From contig NW_025408669.1 of the NCBI RefSeq assembly GCF_020360975.1, positions 6,510,001 through 6,574,000 of the forward strand: a stretch of 64,000 nucleotides of DNA, written 5' to 3'. How positions within the stretch are numbered: the stretch's first letter is position 1; every line of letters starts with the position of its first letter. The notes under the pieces are model-generated. The model did not search any database. It was not told the DNA's origin and saw only the letters and a program-made list of their open reading frames with translations. Below, piece after piece: positions 42,161 to 53,500 of this stretch. The position numbers were made by a program, and so were the translations under genes. The DNA comes from Hirsutella rhossiliensis. Taxonomy: Eukaryota; Ascomycota; Sordariomycetes; Hypocreales; Ophiocordycipitaceae.

Positions 42161-42261
42161 CTGCTGTGCCGGATTTTTTGGGCTGTGCCGGATTTTTTGG
42201 GCCAACTAAGTGGCGAAGACACTTAGTTGGGCTGCTGTGGCCCCACACCAAGATCAACGGG
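42161..42261 (-). repeat. Right terminal inverted repeat of the transposon
   Basis: Exact reverse complement of 39471-39571 over all 101 bases, including the internal hairpin and the 19-bp duplication. Confidence 0.92.
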
Positions 42262-43592
42262 TAATCAATGCTGAGCTACGAATATTCGGTTCATGTTTCG
42301 TCTGTGATGAAGGGATCCGCTGGCAGGTGCTTAGTAACCATGGCACGGACGAACGCCTGTCTGGTCGCGAACTAGTACGAAATACCTGTCAACAAGCGCT
42401 GGTGCGCAAAAGACGGAAGCGAAAACGGAAACGGACAGCGTGGTCTGACGCCGGGTTTCAAGAACGAAGGTCATGCTTTCGCTTTCAACGAGCGAGGCGG
42501 CGTCTCTCCCTCAGGGCCGGGCGAAGACGCCATTCGGGAGGTCAGATGTCCGTTGCCGACGCGGGTGCCGGCGCCGGGCGATGAACCGGGCGGCCGGCCC
42601 CACTGAAGGTTCTAGAATCAGGCACCAGTAGTTGCAAGACCCCGTTACAAGGCTATTCTTCAGTGGACCCCAGGACGGGGATTGGGCCTGGGCAAGCATT
42701 TGTTGCTAGGCACGACAGCGTCACGCTGCAGCCTCTTTGGCACTGATTGGCAGCAGAGAGCCTCGCGTCGAGGAAGACAAGAGGCTGGGGTGGTCATCTC
42801 ACCGGACGACCCTCTAGGCAGATATCCAGTACGTATGACAAAAGCAAGCGCCGCTAGTCACAGGCTCGGGCTCCATTGGTCACGGCCTCGGTCCTGTCAT
42901 TCCGCGATGGGTTTGCAGCCGTGAGAGGGCGAGAGAGGGAGTCTGAACAGGGTATTGAAGTTACCAGTCACCCGGTCTGGGGTGGTTGGAGGAGGCAGCC
43001 TGTGCATATATTTGGTTAGGTAGTTTGTGCGCGAGGACATTTTCCCCATGTTCATGTTTGATATCAGGGGAGAACAAAACAAGACGAACAAAGGAGGTCC
43101 CCCTCCAGCTCGTGCTCTCACGCCGAACGGACAGGCGATCGCAAAAACAAATCAGAACGCCCAGCCAGCCAGCGGCCAGGTCACATTTAACCACGTCTTG
43201 GGCCTGAACACGCCGCCTGCTGCCAGGTTGGGAGAGCTGGAGCTTGGCCCCGTCTTCTCTCTGGTTCTCTTCCTCTCTCTCTTTCTTTCCCCTCCCCCCT
43301 GTTCACTCATCGCCTCATCTCAAATTTGGTCCCATTTGCTTCCCCCTCCCCTCCTCCGACATCGTTTGCTTTCGTCATCACCATAAACCACGCCTCGTCT
43401 CTCTGCAGTCGTCGCTGGTGCTGATTGTCGGCAAACTGTGGCCCCTCCCGGGACTTCTTCCCTTTAGGCTCTTACTACCTCCCCATTAATGCCCGTTTAT
43501 TAGCTTGCCCCCTCCACCCCTCCCTTCCGAGTTCAATATCCGGCATAACCTTGTTTCGGGACAGCCCTGCTGAGTTGCCCGTCCCGCCCCAA
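42262..43592. other. Intergenic region between the transposon and the J-domain gene
   Basis: No supported gene. Short frames, one starting inside the transposon end, have no domains. The last 500 bases are pyrimidine-rich (CTCTCT and CCTCC tracts near 43255-43345), typical of a fungal promoter and 5' leader. Confidence 0.45.
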
Positions 43593-45801
43593 ATGAAGTT
43601 CTTTGGCGGGAGCAAGAAACCTGCCTCTTCGACGTCGTCGCCGTCGTCGTCGACCAAAAAGCACGCCTCCAGCTCCAGCATTGACGATCGCGACGACCCT
43701 CGCCACTCGCACTCGGAACCTTCGTCGCCCGCAAAATCTTCCTCGCGGTCGCCAAAAAAATCTTCCAGGCCGCCCTCCCATCGAGACTCGAGAGAAGCAA
43801 AGCCGCCCTCGTCGCCCCGTCACTCGAGGCTCTCGCGCCATTCCACTGAGCCGCCCTCATCCTCTTCGCGACGCAACAAATTCGACGCCGACACTCATCC
43901 CCTCAATTTGCCACCCGAGGAGCGCAAGCGGCTCTCTGCCCTGTCCCAGTCCGCCATGAGCGGCCGCAACTCGATGGAGATTGACGGCGAGCCCGCCAAT
44001 GGCGCCTCGTCGCCGCCTCCGAATTCCTCGGCCCAGACAAATTTTTCAGTGCCCATTTCGAATGGCTCCAACCACGAAGAGGCTCCTGCGCCCCCTCCTC
44101 ACAAGTCCAACCCGTCCAGCCCTGTGCCGACTCCGCAGGATGACGCCGAAGCCTACAAGGCTGCCGGGAACCGCTTCTTCAAGGACAAGAACTTTTCAAA
44201 GGCCATTGAGCAATATTCAAAGGGTATGCCGTCGAGAGCTTTTTCTGTTTTCGACGACGCCCCACGCTGACTGTGGTGATGACGCAGCCGTTGACTTGTT
44301 CCCTGAGTCGAGCACCTACCTGGGCAACCGCGCTGCTGCCTACATGTCGAATGGCCAGTACGAGGCTGCGCTCGATGATTGTTTGCGTTCCGCCGATCTC
44401 GATCCTCAAAACCCCAAGATCCTGCTGCGACTTGCTCGTATCTACACGGGCCTGGGAAGGCCAGAAGAGGCCATGACCACCTTTGGACGCATCAACCCGC
44501 CACCCTCCGCCAAGGACACGGCACCGACCAAAGAGATGCTGCACCACATCAACTCGGCCAAGGAGACCCTGAGCCGGGGCACTGCAGTGTCCATGGTGCT
44601 CCACGCCCTGGATCAGGCCGAGCGCGGACTTGGGCCGGGCGTGGGCAAGCCTCGCAAATGGCAGCTCATGCGCGGAGAAGCGTACCTGACTATCGGGCGG
44701 GAGAACTCGCTCGGTGAGGCGCAGAACATTGCCATGTCGTTGCTGCGGAACAACAGCCAAGATCCCGAGGCCTTGGTCTTGCGCGGACGCGTTCTCTACG
44801 GCCAAGGGGAAAACGAAAAGGCTGTTCAGTCCCTCCGCATGGCCCTCAACTGTGATCCCGACTTCCGCGACGCTGTCAAGTGGCTGAGGATAGTGCAGAA
44901 GCTCGAGCGCATGAAGGAAGAGGGCAACGTTGAGTTCAAAGCTGGACGGCTGCAATCGGCCATCAACAAATACACAGAGGCGCTCGACGTCGACGCCTCC
45001 AACCGCAGCATGAATGCAAAGCTGCTGCAGAACAGGGCACAGTGCAAGATAAAGCTCAAGCAATACGACGGGGCCATTGCCGACGCAGATCGGGCAGTGA
45101 GCCTGGACCCCAGCTACAACAAGGCTCGGAAGACAAAGGCCAACGCGCTGGGCCAGTCGGGCAAATGGGAAGATGCCGTCCGTGAATGGAAGTCAATCCA
45201 GGAGCTTGACCCAGAGGACCGTACCATACCAAGGGAGATTCGCAAGGCGGAGCTCGAATTTAAGAAGAGCCAGAGGAAGGATTATTACAAGATCATGGCC
45301 GTGGAAAAAGACGCCAGCGCCGACGACATCAAGAAGGCTTACCGCAAGCTGGCCGTCAAGCTCCACCCCGACAAGAATCCCGGGGACGAGGTGGCCGAGG
45401 CCAAGTTCAAGGACTTGCAAGAAGCCTATGAAACTCTGAGCGACCCCCAGTAAGCCTTGACCTCACCCAGCGGCATCCATAACATGCTTTGTACGTGCTG
45501 ACCTGTGTGTAGAAAGAAGGCTGCCTACGACAACGGGGACGACTTGATGGACCCGTCGGACATGTTTGGTGGCGGCATGGGCAGCAACATGGGCGGCATG
45601 GGTGGCATCGACCCGGAGATCCTCTTTAGCATGATGGGCAACCAGGGCGGATTTGGCGGCGGCGGTTTCCGGACAGCCGGTGGATTCCCTGGAGGCGCTG
45701 GCGGATTCCCCGGCGGAGGTACATTCCCCGGCGGGGCGACCTACAGCTACGGCAACGGCGGCGCTGGACGCCAACGTAGCGGCGGGTACCCCTTCCAATG
45801 A
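43593..45801 (+). CDS. TPR and J-domain co-chaperone (DNAJC7-like)
   Basis: Hsp70/Hsp90 co-chaperone combining tetratricopeptide repeats with a DnaJ domain. Three exons: 43593-44223, 44288-45449 and 45513-45801; introns 64 and 63 nt; 693 aa. Residues 1-185 are Ser/Pro/Arg-rich and disordered. TPR motifs begin at [20 protein letters not shown] and continue with [39 protein letters not shown], then after a spacer [20 protein letters not shown] and [20 protein letters not shown]. The J domain starts at [20 protein letters not shown] and holds the HPD motif (LHPDKNPG, His about 570). A Gly/Phe/Met-rich tail follows. The last intron splits the J domain near its end. Confidence 0.93.
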
Positions 45802-46745
45802 CCATCCGACGAGAGCGAAGGCCCAAGCACGGCCAAGGGAGCAGCATGGGAGGCGGAGGACACTCAAGGGGGAGAGAAAATGACGGCTGGCGCGGCGCGG
45901 CGCGGCCATGGCCAGGGACGCCGCGAGCCGCGCGAGGAGACGCTCGAAGCCGCGCGGCGCTACTGCATGGGCCTATTGGCTGCCGCCGTGCTCCTGCCGC
46001 CGCACCTGGTGGTGCTGGGTGTCATCGCCTCGGCTCTGGTATATGTGTTGAAGAACGTGTACGTTGGGCGGCGACCAGGGGGGGTCGCCAAGGGAACTGG
46101 ATAGATAGGTTTTTTGGAACGAGGGCGCGCGGGATCGCAAATGCGGCCCTTTGTCCCCTCATTTCAGGGCGTTTTTGAATTTCTGAAGGTCTAGACACCG
46201 GAACAGGGAAGCTCGAGGCTGGTCATGAGAACATTCGACTGCCAAGCTCTGGTTGAGTCCCTTGGACCTCTTCTCACATGGATGACCGGGGATGGGAAGG
46301 TCTGGGTAGAATACATGCTCCGAGTAGCGAGTGGGCTTCGGGCCCGGCTGTTGTCGATAGTCACGCATAGGAGATGCACCACTCGTTCCCGTTAAGTTTG
46401 AAGATGCCGTCTACTGGCGGTAGGCAGTGTTCTTTGTATGGACGGGACTATACATGACCCACAGGCTGTGCTGTACGTACTGAAGTGCCCGATGCTGCAT
46501 CATTACTGTGTTGTGATGAGGCCCTCGTCCGATCCAAAGGGCATCTCTCCCCTCGCCCGGCCTGCCATAGAGCAGTCACCCTCATGAGGGGAGATAGGGA
46601 GGGGTCCCGAGGCCTTGAGCGAGGCACGGCGCTTGTGACTTTGTTGAGGAGGTGACGTGGGCGCTGCCTGCCATGGCGGCTTCTTGCGCGCGAACTGCCA
46701 GCAGACTTGACTTGTCTTTTCTTCGTCCCAGGATGGATAGGGGGG
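45802..46745. other. Intergenic region with a possible small membrane-protein frame
   Basis: Convergent gap between the J-domain gene and MED10. A plus-strand frame at 45880-46104 would encode 74 aa with one convincing hydrophobic helix (MGLLAAAVLLPPHLVVLGV), but it sits where the 3' UTR of the J-domain gene should be and I cannot confirm it. Nothing else seen. Confidence 0.35.
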
Positions 46746-47389
46746 TCAGCCACCACCCACAGAAGCAGCACCTGAATCCGGCGCCGCCCTGGTCCTATCC
46801 TCCCCGTTCCTCCTCTCGGCGGCGGCCAGCGGGCCCCCACCGCCCGTAGCCTCGAGCACCTTGGCGACGTCGTCTCTCAGCTCGGGCATGGCCGAGATCA
46901 TGTCCCTGGCGAGGACGTCGCGAAAGGCGCCAAACGCGTGCATCTTGCCGCGCATGAGCTGGTTGCCGCGGCGCACCAGCTCGACAAACTCGCGCGTGTA
47001 AATGTCCGGGTTGCGGCCGTTTTCGACGTACTCGAGCAGCTCGGGGGGCACCGAGGGAAGGGTGTTGTGCGGGGACGAGGCCGAGGCGTGGAGAGTCTGA
47101 AGGGAGCGCGAGAGTGTTTTTCTGTACCAAAAAGATTGAATTGTCAGCGGTGGCGCCGGTCTGGATCAGCTTGGGGGATGGTTACACTTCGTTGGAGAGG
47201 ACGTCGCGGCTAGGGCGCCCGGCGGCGTCGTAGGTGGTGACCTGGACCATGACCTGGTAGAGATCCTGGATGATGTCCTTGAGCTGCTCTGCATTTGGCG
47301 GAGTCAGTCTAGAGGCAGATGGGAGGCAGAATGGGGTTTGAGGACGTACGCTCAAATTCTTGGTGGCTCATTCTGTCGACTGGAGCCAT
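46746..47389 (-). CDS. MED10: Mediator complex subunit 10 (Nut2)
   Basis: Middle-module subunit of Mediator, bridging activators and RNA polymerase II in the nucleus. Three exons: 47389-47350 (MAPVDRMSHQEFE), 47288-47186 and 47121-46746; introns of 61 and 64 nt; 172 aa. Family marks are QLKDIIQDLYQVMVQVTTYD, PPELLEYVENGRNPDIYTRE and FVELVRRGNQLMRGKMHAF, then the helix FRDVLARDMISAMPELRDDV. The C-terminal 30 residues are Gly/Ala-rich and variable. Each exon junction restores the frame (E-Q-Q and E-V-K). The promoter carries a 12-bp minisatellite. Confidence 0.92.
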
Positions 47390-48369
47390 ATTTGGTGGTG
47401 GAGCGAGCGCGCTGCCTTTTCGAGCCCGCTAGAAAGGTGGGATCGATTTCCGCACGGGACGAGGAGTGCAAGTCGAGATGGTGGGTGTGGGAAGGGGTCG
47501 AGTTGATGGTCGAGTTGAGGGTCGAGTTGAGGGTCGAGTTGAGGGTCGAGTTGAGGGTTGAGTTGAAGGTCGAGTTGAAGGTCGAGTTGAAGGTCGCGAG
47601 GCTGAGGCTGGGAGGGATCGACAGCGAGGAAAGAGAGAGGGAGAGATGTTAGGCTGCCTGCCTCGGGAAAAGAGGTCACTGGAAAGGTGGGGGGGGGCCA
47701 AGCACTGGACCCACGTCTCGGCGGCATCGTCCACGTGCCCATCCTCTCCCTCAACGACATTGACAGAAGAATGCCCTTTTTTCACCCTCTTTCACTCTTC
47801 TCCCCCCCTCCTCAATGAACGGCGTAATTGCACACCGACTCGGCCGCAGCAGCTGCAGCAGCAGAAAATAATCCACGGCACGCTACGAGGAGAACAAGAA
47901 GCAAGATTAAGGGCACCAAAAACGGAGCCGCATTATCCTGACATTACCAGAGGACCTCGGCCTTGCTTTCAACATCTACGAATAACCCTCAAGCAGGTCC
48001 CGCGAGTCAAAAAAGAAATATATACATGAATGTCCACCGCGTCATCAACTTGTCTCTCCAAACCAGCAGCGCAACCCTTTCCGTCTGGCCAGTCCGCTGC
48101 CCTCTCCTGCTTGGCGCTCGCGTTATTAACCCCGTCTTCGTCCTTCCTCCGAAGCTCCATCACCACCACAGCGCAAAGGTAAAATCAAAAAGAAGAAGTG
48201 GCTTGCTAAGTCCGTAGGTCGATGGCATGATTCTTATTCATTTCAAGGCATGACATCGTGAACAAGGCGGCTCGAAGGTGAAAGCAAAAAAAGGGGGGCT
48301 CTCCCAAGCTCGGTGATAGAGCTTGACGAGAGAACGAAGAAGGAAAGAAAGAGAGTGTGAGCCCGGGCT
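47390..48369. other. Region upstream of MED10 and downstream of the cell-wall protein gene
   Basis: No gene is supported. The VELRVEL-type open frame at 47338-47652 is produced by the 12-bp minisatellite. The remainder shows short overlapping frames only. Confidence 0.45.
47496..47600 (+). repeat. 12-bp minisatellite (GGTCGAGTTGAG), about 8.5 copies
   Basis: Eight consecutive 12-mers, five with the last base T or G (GGTCGAGTTGAT/G) and three ending in A, one having GGTTGAG, plus a partial copy. About 110 bp upstream of the MED10 ATG. Confidence 0.88.
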
Positions 48370-50536
48370 TTAGAGAATAGCCATGAGGCCGGCCACACCG
48401 GCCACGAGGGCGACAACGGGGACACTGTTGCTCTGCGCCGCGGCGGTAGGCACGCTGGGCGAGACAGAGGTCGACTCGACAGCCGGCGGCGACGGCGCAG
48501 AGCTCGGCGCCTTGACAGACTCCGTCACCGTCGACTCGCCGCCCTCGACCACCTTGCTGGTGACGTGGACGACCTGCGTCGACTCGGCGCCTGGCACCAC
48601 GACCGTCTCCGTCACGGCGTAGCCCTCATGCTTGGTCACGTACTCGACCTCGGTCTGCGTCTCGACCCACCCGGGCTTGGTCACGGTCGTGTACACCGTG
48701 TTGGCCTGGTGCACCTTGACGACCTTGGTCGTCGTGTACTTGACCGTCTGCTTCTCGCCGCCCACAGTCACGACCTGGGTCACGGCGTTGACCTTGGTCA
48801 CCGTCTGGTACTCGACGTCGATGGCCGTCGCCGTCTCGCCGGGCTTGTGCACCGTCTGCTGCACCGTCACGGGCACCTCTGTCTCGATGAGCTTGGTCTT
48901 CTTGTAAGTCGTGGTGTGGACCTCGCCACCGATGGTCGTGACTTGCGTGACGGGATAGATCTTGGTGAGGGTTGACGTCTCGACTTCGACAGCCGTCGCC
49001 GTGGTATCGGGCTTCTTGACCGTCTGCTCAATCGTCGTTGGCACCGCCGTCTTGATCAGCTTGGTCGTCTTGTACGTCTTGGTATGGACCTCGCCATTGA
49101 TCGTCGTGACCTGAGTAACGGGGTAGACCTTGGTGATGGTCGCCTCCGTAACGTCGGTGGCCGTGACCGTAGTGTCCGACTCCTTGACCGTCTCCTGGAC
49201 CGTCTTGGGCACCTTGGTCTCAATCAGCTTCGTCGTGGTATACGTGGTCGTATACTCGGTGCCGTGGATGGTGGTGGTCTCAGTCACGGGGCAGACGCTG
49301 GTAATGGTCGAGTATTCGACGTCGGTAGCCGTGGCCGTAGTGTCTGACTCCTTGACCGTCTCCTGAACCGTCTTGGGCACCGTCGTCTTGATGAGACTGG
49401 TGGTGGTGAACGTGGTCGTGTATTCGGTGCCGTGGATGGTGGTGGTCTGCGTAACAGGGCACAGGCTCGTGATGGTCGAGTACTCAACATCCGTGGCCGT
49501 GGCCGTGGTGTCCGACTCCTTGACCGTCTCCTGAACCGTCTTGGGCACCGTCGTCTTGATGAGGCTAGTGGTAGTGAAGGTGGTTGTATACTTGGTGCCA
49601 TGAATGGTGGTGGTCTGCGTGACGGGACACAGGCTCGTGATGGTCGAGTATTCAACATCCGTAGCGGTAGCCGTGGTGTCCGACTCCTTAACCGTCTCCG
49701 CAACGGTAGTGGGAACGGTCGTCTTGATGAGGCTGGTGCTCGTGTAGGTAACCGTCTTCTCATGTCCAGCAATCGTCGTCACCTTGGTCACCGGGTACAG
49801 GCTCGTGATGGTGGTATACTGCACATCAATGGCCGTGGCCGTGTGGTCGGGCTGCTGGAACGTGGATTCGACCGTGGTGGGAACAGTGGTCTTGATGAGG
49901 CTGGTGGTGGTGTACGTCACAGTCCGCTCCTGTCCGGCAATGGTCGTCACCTTGGTCACCGGGCACAGGCTCGTGATGGTCGTGTACTCGACATCAGTGG
50001 CCGTCTGCGTCTTATCGGGTCCGGGGACGCTCTGGTAGACGGTGGTGGGCACCTGGGTGACAATGTTGCTGGTGACGGTCCGCGTCGTCAGGTACGTGTG
50101 CTCCGGTCCGGTCACCGTCTCCGTCACGGGGCAGAGCGACGTGTAAGTGACCTCGACCAGCTTGGTGGTGACCCCGGTCACGGTTGGGCCGGGGACGGTG
50201 ACGACGCCCCCACAGCCGCGGCATTCCGTGACGGTGAGGGTCGATGTGGTGAGATCAGTCTTCCAGTAAGTCCTTGAGTTCATGTCAGCTTAAGAGCGCG
50301 TAAAGGGGGTTGCGGAGACAAGGCATAGACTGTGCCGGTACTCACGTTCCCTCGGAGCTGACGGTCGAGGTGACGGGACAGATGGTCGTGGTCGTGTAAG
50401 TCGTCAGTCCCGTGGTATAAGTCGGGTTGTGCTCGGGCTCGGGCTCGGGGTGATTCTCCGGCTCATGTCCCCTCGGGTCAATCTGGTTCCCAAGAACCGA
50501 GGCGGCCAAAGCCAGCAGGGCGAGACGAGACACCAT
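48370..50536 (-). CDS. GPI-anchor-like cell-wall protein with about ten Thr/Val-rich repeats
   Basis: Two exons, 50536-50346 and 50272-48370, with a 73-nt GTGAGT...AAG intron; 697 aa. Signal peptide MVSRLALLALAASVLG, then an acidic Pro-rich segment (PENHPEPEPEHNP) and TTYTTTTICPVTSTVS. The rest is about ten tandem repeats of 55-57 residues built on SLCPVTQTTTIHGTEYTTT, LIKTTVPKTVQETVKESDTT and ATDVEYSTIT; later copies diverge and lose the cysteine (YPVTQVTTI, NAVTQVVTV). A Ser/Pro stalk and hydrophobic tail (VPVVALVAGVAGLMAIL) suggest GPI attachment. Thr content implies heavy O-mannosylation. Probably a structural or adhesive wall protein; no enzyme domain is present. Confidence 0.85.
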
Positions 50537-53500
50537 GGCGAACGGAACGAGGGACCGCTGGCTCAGTGGTATGTAAAGAAGCGAGAGTTGATGGACACGC
50601 TGTTGGCACGCCGTGATGGACGGGCGAGAGCGAGGGTAATAAGTATTTCAACGAAGGTGGCGGCTCGGCTGGCTCAGACGACGCTCTCCCGGAGGAGGAG
50701 AGGGGAATCTGGCTTGCTGAGAGGAGTGGGAGAGGAGGTATGGAGCAGGCTTGAAGGATGTGAGGTGCCGGAGAAAGCACAACAAGGAAGACTTGAGGAC
50801 GAGGAGTCCGGGCTGGGACTTATACGTACGTGCTACTGCAGGACAACAACACCAAGATACAGGATGCAGCCGGTTCAGGCACGACAGCAGCTCCCAGCCG
50901 ATCCAACCGTCCGCGTCCGCGTCTCGAGCCATACAGTACATGCTTGGCGTGCATGAGCATCATGTGTTTTGTGACGGGCAGGGCGAGGCGCAAGGGAGGG
51001 GGGTGATGGCTAGGCGAGTGGTGGCGGCCTGAACGGGAGGCAGCGGACCTGGCCTTTGCAGCCATGGTCGGGAACGGATGGCCCAGCCGGGGGTGAGGCG
51101 AGAGAGCAGACGGGAAGCTGTGCCAGCTTACCGCCGGGAGACAAGTCCGTTTCTCCATCTTCCTGCCGAAAGGCTCGAGCACAGCCGGCCAATCCCGAGA
51201 CCGGATCGTCGTCCAGCCAGCTCTGGGCCGCGGCGAGGCGTTGCGTGCTGAATGGCAGGTGGTTGGGAGGGCAACCCGAGAAACATGAGGCCGAGTTTTG
51301 CAGAGGCTGATGAGCCGTGGTGACGGATGGCGATGCTTCTTCCCCTGCCCACCGCCTCTTTCTCTCTCGTTCGCTCTACGGTACGAAGTAGTACCCCCGC
51401 GTCTCCCTGTCGTTCATGTCGATCCTCACTCGGCCCTTGGTCAGTTTCGGCCAGTCGGTCGCTCTCTTTGGAGCAGCGTGCGGTGTTGGTGGAGAGTCAC
51501 AGCCGACCGGCCTCGACGATAAGAGCTCGCACGACACCTCGACGTCAAATCACGAGCCACGTGTTTTGGGACTAACCAGCCTGTACATACAGTACATACA
51601 TACTGTACTGCAAGCACAGTCAGTACATGGGGGACACCGGATGTCAAGTCCCCAGGCTCGCTGTGCATCCCGAGATGGGAGCTGTTGGTTGCCGCTTCCG
51701 GGAGTTCATCGAGCGATCCGCCTCCCAGGTCGCACGGCAGACGCAGCGGGATGGGATATGCATGTGTAACAAGGAAAAAAGGGCGGCCGACGTGAGCAGC
51801 TCGATGGGTCGCAGCAGGCGTCCGGGGACGAGACCGCCTGGTATGATGGTGGCTTGGGATCGGGGGGTTTTTTTTTCTACCTACTGTACTCGGCCCTCGA
51901 CGGCGGCGTAACAAGTCGTCACAGCTGGTAGCGGTTGAGAGAGGGAGGAGAGCAGAGGTTGGAGGGGGAAATATTCAAGCGGGCGAAAAGAAAAAGCCCC
52001 CTGTCGGTCGTGCCGCGCTGCAGTATGCGTGTCTGGATTGCTGTCCGAAGGGAACGTGAAGAAGGCACGAGAGGGTGCCCGTATACAAGAGTGCATGAGC
52101 GAACTAGGAGGAGCCATGACTTCTAGTTCATCGGTGTGTACGGATACAGTCCTGTAATATCTGTGTGTATGTAGATGAAAGGACGAGGAAAAGGGGGGAC
52201 GGGGGGGGACAGGGGCCCGAGAGATGTGGCTGCAAACTCGCCTAGAAAGAGGTGTGACGACGAGGCAAATGCCTGCTCCTTTGTCAACGGTCCTCCTTCG
52301 CCAACGGTCCCTGCCTCCAAGGTCTGTCTGTGGGTGGTCCTCGGTCCTCCCCATGCTCACTCTCGTGGCTCAGTCCCGACAGAAACAGACGGGAGGATTC
52401 GGAACAGCAGACAGAGAAGGCCTTGTTGCTCGGCATGCTTTATGCCTTGCTCGCATACACACTGACACATTTACGCACATACTGTAAGTTACTCTGCAGT
52501 CTGCACATAGCACACATGGTACCGCGTCCATGGGCCGTGCCAGGCTCTGGATACAGGGTGCATGTCATGTTGCATAGTCGTATTGTGGAGGCATGTATGT
52601 CATGTATGTACTCGGTAGGGAGGGAGAGAGGCATGCGAGTGTGTTTGCATACATACACTTGTGTCACTACGGCCTGGGAAACCGCCTTGCAAGGAAACCG
52701 CATGCCTAGATAGCTTGTGCAGACAGTCGACCAGCTGCTGGCGGTGCCGTTCCTCAGCCGCAGGGAATGGCTCAGGCGAATGTGACGAGTTGGAAATACG
52801 AGCCGGGACGAGAGTGCATGCATACGAGCATTCACCATGGATGCGAGTCTGTCAAACTGTGTGCATACTGCATAGTTTCTTGTATGTACGTACATGGCAA
52901 GAAGACTCCGGGATGGGATTATTGATTAGCTCATAACTGTACCTGTTTTCCTTGTCTGTTCTCTCGTGACTCCATCTAGACCCAGGCCCGGGTTGAGCAA
53001 CTCGTCCGTGTAAGTATGTATGCACCAGCCTTTGGATATCATCAACAGGGCCGGCGAGTGCCGAGAGTCCATACATACTACAGCTGCTCTGTCCCCCATG
53101 TACTGTACAACACTACATGATGGCTCCGGGCCGGTTATCTCGTGTGCTGTGCACGAGAGGTGTCCAGTCCAGGCTGACAGCGGCAGAGATGCAGCCAAGG
53201 ACTCCGTATCGGTAGCACAAGCTTCCCCCGGCCCGTGTGGCGTGGCGTTGGTCGATCTGTGGCCGGCACACGGGCTCAAAGACAACGACGGTCTCTGCTT
53301 TCTTGGGGCCTTTGACCGCGTACGGCGTGCTTGCTGCTGCTGCTGCTGGCTTATACGCTCCTCTTCTCGCGCTGTACGAATTACCGCATCATCATCGTCA
53401 CGGCCGCTACTGCACGAGGGGCCTCGCTAGTTCCCCTATAGTCTGTGGGGATAATTCGCTATGCGGATACAACTGACTGGCTTACACGGCCTGCACACAT

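Larger units (their letters stand above)
39471..42261 (-). mobile_element. Pogo/Fot1-type (Tc1-mariner superfamily) DNA transposon, 2.79 kb
   Basis: Bounded by 101-bp terminal inverted repeats that are identical base for base, and flanked on both sides by TA (39469-39470 and 42262-42263), the target duplication expected for this superfamily. The interior encodes one transposase on the minus strand with HTH, CENP-B-type and DDE domains, broken by frameshifts. The identical ends and lack of a C-to-T mutation skew between them argue for recent insertion and no visible RIP. Confidence 0.9.

Noticed and set aside
47338..47652. Plus-strand frame with VELRVEL repeats, possible coiled coil
   Set aside because: Made entirely by the 12-bp minisatellite in the MED10 promoter.
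49432..50277. Plus-strand 281-codon Gly/Arg-rich frame
   Set aside because: Antisense shadow created by the Thr/Val repeats of the cell-wall protein.
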